From the NCBI GenBank assembly GCA_001825115.1, contig MHUY01000037.1, positions 1 to 5,698 on the forward strand: a stretch of DNA of 5,698 nt, written 5' to 3'. The stretch is from Candidatus Yonathbacteria bacterium RIFOXYC2_FULL_47_9 (GTDB taxonomy: Bacteria; Patescibacteriota; Minisyncoccia; Phycocordibacterales; UBA1550). The stretch's first letter is position 1. The number at the start of each line of letters is the position of its first letter. Made by a program: the position numbers and the translations under genes. This document shows positions 1-4,357 of this stretch, piece after piece. The notes under the pieces are model-generated. The model had not been told where the DNA came from and did not search any database. It saw only the letters and a list, made by a program, of their open reading frames with translations.

Positions 1-24
1 GTTTAATTGTATCATGGATGGAAC

Positions 25-51
25 TTGCGGGTATAGAGGGTTTGCTATACT
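25..51 (+). promoter_or_regulatory. Possible extended -10 promoter for the tRNA region
   Basis: A TGC-TATACT sequence at 43-51 matches an extended -10 element (TGn then a hexamer one base off TATAAT). The best -35-like hexamer is TTGCGG at 25-30, with a short 15-base spacer, so the -35 is weak. A transcript starting near 58 would run rightward through the decayed tRNA pieces and the tRNA-Ile to the terminator at 466-502. The same bases also form a perfect 6-bp inverted repeat (GTATAG 31-36, CTATAC 45-50), which could instead be an operator or the end of an upstream feature. This is inferred from the motif only. Confidence 0.35.
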
Positions 52-69
52 ATGGCTAGCAGGCTCAAG

Positions 70-198
70 TTTAAATTTTTTGTCCGTCCGGAGCCGAATC
101 AGCAGATTTCGCCTCACGGGTCAGTTGGTGTTTTGCCCTTAGGTCATTCTACTGAATGACCCAGTAGGTCAATTTGTTAATTGAAGCACGAAGCTTAT
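70..198 (+). pseudogene. Decayed 5'-half tRNA-like fragment
   Basis: This stretch has no protein gene, but blocks of it resemble the 5' half of the nearby tRNA-Ile in the same order. Bases 73-86 (AAATTTTTTGTCCG) repeat exactly at 273-286, covering the tRNA leader and the first acceptor bases. Bases 121-129 (TCAGTTGGT) match the D-loop at 295-303. Bases 185-198 (AGCACGAAGCTTAT) match 307-320, the D-stem end to the anticodon, with one mismatch. Between the blocks are unrelated inserts that form hairpins at 96-109, 142-161 and 169-184. The last hairpin (TCAATT, loop TGTT, AATTGA) sits where the D-arm would be. The similarity stops in the anticodon loop. It cannot fold as a normal tRNA, so it is called a tRNA-derived remnant. 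A structured RNA built from tRNA pieces is the alternative. Confidence 0.5.
142..167 (+). repeat. Two overlapping, mutually exclusive hairpins
   Basis: GGTCATTC (142-149) and GAATGACC (154-161) form a perfect 8-bp stem with a 4-base loop. CTACTG (149-154) and CAGTAG (162-167) form a perfect 6-bp stem that uses part of the same bases, so only one can form at a time. This is directly visible; any switching role is inference. Confidence 0.55.
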
Positions 199-221
199 TT
201 TGGCTAGCGAAGAGCGTGTGG

Positions 222-256
222 ACGAGTAATCTCGTACATAACGTCTGAGCGAAGAC
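222..256 (+). repeat. Two small adjacent hairpins before the tRNA
   Basis: ACGAG (222-226) pairs with CTCGT (231-235) across a TAAT loop, and GTCT (243-246) pairs with AGAC (253-256). They lie between the 5' tRNA remnant and the inverted repeat that flanks the intact tRNA. They are short stems that could occur by chance singly, but they continue the run of hairpins across this gene-free stretch. Confidence 0.35.
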
Positions 257-259
257 AAA

Positions 260-378
260 ATATGGTACTTTAAAATTTTTTGTCCGCCCATAGCTCAGTT
301 GGTTAGAGCACGGAGCTTATATCTCCGCGGTCCCAGGTTCAAGTCCTGGTGGGCGGACAAAGAATTTTAATACCATAT
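260..378. repeat. Inverted repeat flanking tRNA-Ile
   Basis: The arms 260-283 and 357-378 pair continuously on both sides of the tRNA. Bases 283 down to 270 pair with 357-370 (14 pairs, one of them G-U at 278/362). After a 2-base bulge (268-269), bases 267 down to 260 pair with 371-378 (8 pairs). The 7-bp acceptor stem of the tRNA stacks directly on this helix, for about 29 bp in all. The arms are AU-rich, with TATGGTA in the left arm and TACCATA in the right. Such long extensions are not normal for tRNA flanks. They resemble the terminal inverted repeats of a small element that carries a tRNA, or a precursor-stabilising helix. Confidence 0.75.
284..357 (+). tRNA. tRNA-Ile (anticodon UAU)
   Basis: A complete cloverleaf can be drawn. 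The acceptor stem is 284-290 with 350-356, fully paired and including C4-G69. T8 and A9 are at 291-292. The D-stem GCTC/GAGC is 293-296 with 306-309, around a loop containing GG. The anticodon stem CGGAG/CTCCG is 311-315 with 323-327, and the 7-base anticodon loop CTTATAT gives anticodon TAT at 318-320. The variable loop has 5 bases. The T-stem CCAGG/CCTGG is 333-337 with 345-349, around TTCAAGT. The discriminator is A357, followed by CAA, so CCA is not encoded. A73, U12-A23, C4-G69 and A37 agree with known isoleucine identity elements. It would read AUA codons without the lysidine modification needed by the usual CAU-anticodon tRNA. The gene faces the - strand operon across the terminator at 466-502. 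Confidence 0.93.
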
Positions 379-456
379 ATCTCCGCGGTCCTTGATTCTG
401 AACAAGCAAGTTCTGAATCAGTAGATTCACGGCTTGACCAGAGACTCCTGGTGGGC
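376..456 (+). pseudogene. Decayed 3'-half tRNA-like fragment
   Basis: Bases 376-391 (TATATCTCCGCGGTCC) repeat exactly bases 318-333 of the tRNA-Ile, from the anticodon through the 3' anticodon stem and variable loop. Bases 446-456 (TCCTGGTGGGC) repeat exactly bases 344-354, the 3' T-stem and 3' acceptor strand. Between them, where the 5' T-stem and T-loop should be, lies an insert of about 54 bases. It holds hairpins at 394-419 (GATTC-T-GAAC against GTTC-T-GAATC with a T-T mismatch) and 415-428 (GAATC, loop AGTA, GATTC). The fragment begins where the upstream 5' remnant ends, in the anticodon loop. It has lost a workable T-arm and is probably not functional as a tRNA. Confidence 0.6.
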
Positions 457-465
457 AACAGGAAT

Positions 466-502
466 CAACAAAAAAGACTGGGTGAAACCAGCTTTTTTGT
501 TG
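466..502. terminator. Likely bidirectional intrinsic terminator
   Basis: An A-tract, a stem-loop and a T-tract are arranged symmetrically. CAACAAAAAAG (466-476) pairs with CTTTTTTGTTG (492-502). Inside, CTGG (478-481) pairs with CCAG (488-491) around a GTGAAA loop, with A477 bulged. On either strand a GC-rich stem is followed by a run of T. It lies between the rightward tRNA and the leftward operon, 17 bases beyond the last gene's stop codon, so it can end both convergent transcripts. The GC core is short, which limits confidence in its strength. Confidence 0.65.
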
Positions 503-519
503 TCTGACATTCTTATATT

Positions 520-1695
520 TTATCCCTTGTTTTCTTGCTCAATGGAATCCCTTTTCATCATCCCGCGTGCCGTAAGAGCAAAGAGTACGACGAGCACCAA
601 TCCCGCAAAACCCATTCCCGCCCACGGAAGCCACGGGTACTTTTCGGTGACGCGACCCTCTTCAGCATCACAGATGTCGCCAACCTTATCGCCGTCGGCA
701 TCTGACTGGTTGCGGTTTGGCTCATTAGGGCAGTTGTCGGTCGTATTCACGATGCCGTCTTTATCAAAATCATCGCACGAATCCCCTCTCCCGTTTCCAT
801 TCACGTCAACCTGGTCGCTATTGGTCAACGAGACGCAATTATCGCGCATATCAGGAATACCATCTCCGTCAGTATCGGCGACAACATACCCGGCATTCAC
901 TTGCGATGGGATATTGGCGAAACGCAGCACTTCGGTATCTGAGGCAAGATTAGCTGATTCTCCTACTGACACCGAGACTGAACGGTCAGCATTAAAATAA
1001 ATACGATAACGGTGTTCTGGTTGAGAAAGGAAACGCAAAGAGCGAGAGCTTTTCGTGCCAGCGGATTCATCATTAAGCACGATTTCAGTTATACGAAGCA
1101 TCTGTCCGTATGTAAATGATATTATCCATTCTTTCGCGGCTGTTTTTGGAAATACGACAGAGCTACTGTACATTCGAGACCGCGCGAGGACAATCTTTTC
1201 GCCGTCATCAGTATTTGCACGAATTTCAATCGAAGTTGGCAGTGCCACAAATTGATCAAGGAAGAACGTCATACCACTTAGGGTTACTGGTTTTGCGCTT
1301 GTTAAAACCAAGCGTGTCTGTCCTTGCTCGTTCTGCGGAAGTGTGAACTCAGTAAAGGTGCGTATGTCTCCGTCAATCATTTCTTTGCCCATAACCTCTC
1401 CTTGCACGCTCACAAACATAGGCGTTCGCGCCGTACGCAACTGTTCCGTAAAATAATACGGCTGAAAAGTACCTGTTTCAATATCAAGCACAGCAAAATT
1501 GAAGCGGTTTGCAAAGTCCTCCAAAAATGGTACCTCAACAACGATGGGGACTTTTACCTCCGGCGCACTTACGTCTTTATAATTCTGGAAAGCGCTCGTT
1601 ACTGCCTCTGTTCCGGTTACGGGGATTTGTTCTGCTGACACAGAGAGCGTCAGCCCGAACACAGCGAGCAACGAAATAACAATGACATTTTTCAT
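520..1695 (-). CDS. Exported surface protein with discoidin-like domain and thrombospondin type 3 repeats
   Basis: The 391-residue product has a Sec signal peptide: Lys at residue 2, a hydrophobic core at about 4-17, and probable cleavage after SVSA at about residue 21. Residues about 100-210 look like a beta-sandwich, galactose-binding (discoidin, F5/8 type C-like) domain, with the typical DGDIRTFTEF strand and LSGMTFFLDQF region; this call is moderate. Residues about 274-345 are thrombospondin type 3 repeats (DTDGDGIPDMRDNC, DFDKDGI, DADGDKVGDICD). They carry calcium-binding Asp runs and four Cys (287, 307, 322, 342) that can form disulfides. A single membrane segment (about 357-376) follows a PWLPW motif, and a basic RGMMKR then leads into a short cytoplasmic tail. 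The protein is therefore anchored at its C-terminus with its repeats outside the cell. The ATG at 1695 is 10 bases after the preceding gene's stop; no clear Shine-Dalgarno is visible, but the signal peptide fits this start. It is the last gene of the operon. Its ligand is unknown; adhesion or binding of sugar or polymer is inference. Confidence 0.85.
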   Translation of the reverse strand: MKNVIVISLLAVFGLTLSVSAEQIPVTGTEAVTSAFQNYKDVSAPEVKVPIVVEVPFLEDFANRFNFAVLDIETGTFQPYYFTEQLRTARTPMFVSVQGEVMGKEMIDGDIRTFTEFTLPQNEQGQTRLVLTSAKPVTLSGMTFFLDQFVALPTSIEIRANTDDGEKIVLARSRMYSSSVVFPKTAAKEWIISFTYGQMLRITEIVLNDESAGTKSSRSLRFLSQPEHRYRIYFNADRSVSVSVGESANLASDTEVLRFANIPSQVNAGYVVADTDGDGIPDMRDNCVSLTNSDQVDVNGNGRGDSCDDFDKDGIVNTTDNCPNEPNRNQSDADGDKVGDICDAEEGRVTEKYPWLPWAGMGFAGLVLVVLFALTARGMMKRDSIEQENKG

Positions 1696-1705
1696 ATGGT
1701 TTTAA

Positions 1706-3481
1706 CTATATCTGTGGAACAGTTCCCTGTTTTTTCTTACCAATAAAGGCCGTCGTCATAAGAAGTGCTCCCACAATAAAGAATGTAATGATGCGTCCCG
1801 ACAGCTCCATATTCCATACATCGATGAGAAGCAGGTGTGCAATCGTAAAACCAAGCAATACTCCGCCGTAATACGAGAGTCCTTTTTGTTCGCTAAGTTT
1901 TCCATACACGTAGGCACCTAAACCAATGAGGGTGTACACCACGAGGCAAATCATGGTGGCGGTATCTTTGTCGACAATGGTAGCGTGCAACGAAAGCCAG
2001 AGGAGAATATACGCATAAATGGACCCTGCAACAAAGAGCGTCTGCATAACCACACCTTCTTCGCTCCCATTCTCGCGTGGAATCATCATAAAGAAGATAC
2101 CGAGAAGGAACAAAACCGCAGACATCAAGAGGAGCACAAAGAAATGTTCCCCAGGAATACCTGAACTCCAGTTTGCCGCCATACTTGAAAGAGAAAGGAG
2201 TGCGGGGCCTGCGACCAATAGCGTCAGACTTTCAGCAATCTTACGGTTACCCATAACAAGGTACACAACAAATGGAATGATGGCACTCTCTATAATATAC
2301 GCGATGGTAAGTGCTGCGCCCTCGAGCTCGACCGCAGTCGCCGCAGCGAGCATTGCCACCCCTACCCCCGCATATACAAAGAACGGCTCTTTGCGTTTAG
2401 TAATTGCAAAGATCGCAAAAGCTGCGACCACAAAGAGCATCATCCATCCGATAATAATGAGGCTCTTCCATTCTTGCGATGCGTGCGCCATAACCCACAT
2501 AAGGAGGATGAGGCCGTTTGCCGCCGCCGTGAGCGTATCAGGATTTATGTCCCCGTCACGGTTTTTCAAAATACCAACTGTATTGGTGACAAAAAACAAG
2601 AGCGCAAATGCATACGCAAACAAAAGTAGGGTTCCTGTTTCATGGTCCGTGACACCGAGACGCGGAAGACTGTATAAAAGAAACATGGTGAGCGATACAG
2701 CAGTAAGGTTCCTCCACCCCGTAAGCGAAACGATCCATACGGTACCCAACGTTACCGCAAAGAGGTACGCAAAGAGCTCAACGTTGGTTGGTGTTGCATT
2801 AATAAGGAGTGTTGTAGGAGCAATGCTTGCAACAAGAATACCGACAATAGAAAGCGAGAGAACTTTGAAACGCACACTCGCCAATGCAAGAAAGGCGCTC
2901 GCGAGGAACATTATGCCGAGCGCTGCGCGTCCGGGAATAAGCGTGTATACGTGCGCCGCTGAGTACGCCGAAAGGATCACCACCATCGTCCCAAGACCCA
3001 AAAATACGCTCCCCTGTCGTGCATATAAATGCATACGCATCCATCCGAAACCAAGGATACCTACACCAAGAATCATACCGAGGGTAACACGACCAAGTGG
3101 CCCGACCCAGTTGTGCGCGAACGCATAGCTCACAAACCACCCAAAACCAAGAAGAACAATGAAGGCACCTAGTTTAAGGAGCCAGTCTTCTTTGATCCAC
3201 GTACTCAGCGCCTCGTCCCACGAGGGTTCGCGGTTTTGCACAAACGCGGGAACTGACGGCTCTTGAGGAACTGGCGAGTATACTGGCGCACCAGCTGTTG
3301 ATGCTGGCACAAAATGAGCGGTTGATACTGCAGGAGCCACCGACGGCGCATTCCCTGTTTTTAAGATCTCTTCAATTCTCTTCACGCGCCCATTAAGTTT
3401 GAATAAAAATACAACACCGATGGCCAAAAAAATAATATACATATGCTTTTCATAATACCATGCCAAAAGAACTGTTGGCAA
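1706..3481 (-). CDS. DUF2339 family polytopic membrane protein
   Basis: The 591-residue product starts with one hydrophobic segment (about 14-28), then a basic, coiled stretch (NGRVKRIEEIL). A Pro/Ala/Val-rich low-complexity linker follows (about 44-85). From residue 100 to the end there is a long series of membrane segments. The stretch at about 96-150 (WIKEDWLLKLGAFIVLLGFGW, then a conserved Gly-rich helix) is the hallmark opening of the DUF2339 family (Pfam PF10101). The AYIIESAIIPF and LLLIDVWNMELSGRI regions match the later part of the family. The biochemical function of this family is not known. The start is TTG at 3481; a GGGAGG Shine-Dalgarno (3493-3498) overlaps the stop of the preceding gene and lies 11 bases upstream. 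Met14 (ATG at 3442) would give the more usual family N-terminus but has no visible ribosome site, so the start is uncertain. It lies between the DUF4105 and thrombospondin-repeat genes with gaps of 8 and 10 bases, so co-expression is very likely. Confidence 0.88.
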   Translation of the reverse strand: MPTVLLAWYYEKHMYIIFLAIGVVFLFKLNGRVKRIEEILKTGNAPSVAPAVSTAHFVPASTAGAPVYSPVPQEPSVPAFVQNREPSWDEALSTWIKEDWLLKLGAFIVLLGFGWFVSYAFAHNWVGPLGRVTLGMILGVGILGFGWMRMHLYARQGSVFLGLGTMVVILSAYSAAHVYTLIPGRAALGIMFLASAFLALASVRFKVLSLSIVGILVASIAPTTLLINATPTNVELFAYLFAVTLGTVWIVSLTGWRNLTAVSLTMFLLYSLPRLGVTDHETGTLLLFAYAFALLFFVTNTVGILKNRDGDINPDTLTAAANGLILLMWVMAHASQEWKSLIIIGWMMLFVVAAFAIFAITKRKEPFFVYAGVGVAMLAAATAVELEGAALTIAYIIESAIIPFVVYLVMGNRKIAESLTLLVAGPALLSLSSMAANWSSGIPGEHFFVLLLMSAVLFLLGIFFMMIPRENGSEEGVVMQTLFVAGSIYAYILLWLSLHATIVDKDTATMICLVVYTLIGLGAYVYGKLSEQKGLSYYGGVLLGFTIAHLLLIDVWNMELSGRIITFFIVGALLMTTAFIGKKKQGTVPQI

Positions 3482-3489
3482 AGCAAAAC

Positions 3490-4320
3490 TTACCTCCCGC
3501 GTATTTTTAGAGAGAAGTCTAGACTGTCGGCATATTCTGTCGCAAGGTCGTTTATGAGATGCGCGGCGCGAGTTTCATCAAAAGGAACAATGTTCTCGAT
3601 GAGCCCCAGCTGGTAAGCGTACTTATCGGAATTTTCAGGCAAAAGAAGCGTGATGTCCCACGGTATACGCTTTGGTGAGATTTTATTTACGTGCTTTGCA
3701 AGATTGGTCGTGCAGTTATTTGCAACAGTATTATAGAATTCTGGCTCTGATTTCAGCTCGTTTGCGCGTCCAATCATGTCCACAAACACGGCGCGCATCT
3801 TTTCCGGCGTAGTTTTGATGGGGTACACAAACACTTTGTCTTTGCGATAATTTGAGCGGAGTTTTACCACATCGCGCTCATCAGCAATAACATACGTGAG
3901 CTCGTACCGACGGAGGATACCCTTGATTGGCGAAAATGACTCCCCTTTTTCTTTGCGAATCTCAATCGAAATGGAGACAAACTTATCGTCCTCAAATTCA
4001 AAACTTAAAAAAGTGTGCGCTGCGCCAACGGGTCCCGAAAATGGCTCAACAATGAAGTAGACATTTTTGAGTTTCTCGAGGTCAAAAGTTGCATCGTAAT
4101 AGCTTGGTGTGTAATCGCTCGTGCTCGTGTACGAAAAATTCCGAATATTGTGTATCGCAACCTGACTGCCGTCTATTTCCGCATACGGAAGCACTGCTTG
4201 GTCTGTCGTCCAGTCGCGGTCGTTGGATGGACGCACAAGAATAACGAGAATCGTGTACGCAACAATGCACAACAAAAGCAAAACAAGGAGTATTTTCCCA
4301 AAAAATTTAAGGTATTTCAT
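3490..4320 (-). CDS. DUF4105 / Lnb N-terminal periplasmic domain-like membrane-anchored protein
   Basis: The 276-residue product has a short basic N-terminus, a membrane anchor (about 8-29) and an extracytoplasmic domain covering the rest. That domain shows the conserved blocks of DUF4105 (Pfam PF13387): IRNFSYTSTSDYTPSYYD, PFSGPVGAAHTFLSFEF, SISIEIRKEKGESFSP, YVIADERDVVKLRSNYR, and EFYNTVANNCTTNLAKHVN. His102 and Cys203 lie in the most conserved blocks and are the likely catalytic pair. In Bacteroides the same domain forms the N-terminal part of Lnb, a lipoprotein N-acyltransferase. Here it stands alone without the C-terminal membrane domain, so acyl transfer is only a possibility; a papain-like peptidase or other thiol-based activity is equally open. 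The ATG at 4320 has no Shine-Dalgarno (ACTACTCCTT precedes it) but agrees with the signal anchor. It is 37 bases after the histidine kinase gene and 8 bases before the DUF2339 start. Confidence 0.88.
   Translation of the reverse strand: MKYLKFFGKILLVLLLLCIVAYTILVILVRPSNDRDWTTDQAVLPYAEIDGSQVAIHNIRNFSYTSTSDYTPSYYDATFDLEKLKNVYFIVEPFSGPVGAAHTFLSFEFEDDKFVSISIEIRKEKGESFSPIKGILRRYELTYVIADERDVVKLRSNYRKDKVFVYPIKTTPEKMRAVFVDMIGRANELKSEPEFYNTVANNCTTNLAKHVNKISPKRIPWDITLLLPENSDKYAYQLGLIENIVPFDETRAAHLINDLATEYADSLDFSLKIRGR
3493..3498 (-). promoter_or_regulatory. Shine-Dalgarno for the DUF2339 gene
   Basis: GGGAGG on the - strand forms the last two sense codons (Gly, Arg) of the DUF4105 gene and lies 11 bases before the TTG at 3481. 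It is the only strong Shine-Dalgarno among the three starts visible here, which supports the TTG over the ATG 39 bases downstream. The spacing is slightly long. The overlap suggests translational coupling of the two genes. Confidence 0.6.
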
Positions 4321-4357
4321 AAGGAGTAGTGTATCACGGAAACTATATACCTAGATA

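Noticed and set aside
199..375. Group I intron in the split tRNA
   Set aside because: The break near the anticodon loop is suggestive, but I could not identify convincing P3/P7 core elements or a guanosine-binding site, and the interval holds a complete tRNA. A covariance-model search would settle it.
60..460. CRISPR array
   Set aside because: The repeats are few, irregularly spaced, of different lengths, and all explained by similarity to the tRNA or by local hairpins.
434..1000. A 188-codon + strand open frame overlapping the terminator and the surface protein gene
   Set aside because: It runs through the terminator hairpin and lies antisense to the thrombospondin repeats. The translation is low-complexity Ser/Pro/Thr with no domain.
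2019..3128. A 369-codon open frame on the + strand opposite the DUF2339 gene
   Set aside because: Its product is Arg/Thr/Ser/Pro-rich with no recognisable domain. It is the antisense shadow of a clearly conserved membrane protein gene.
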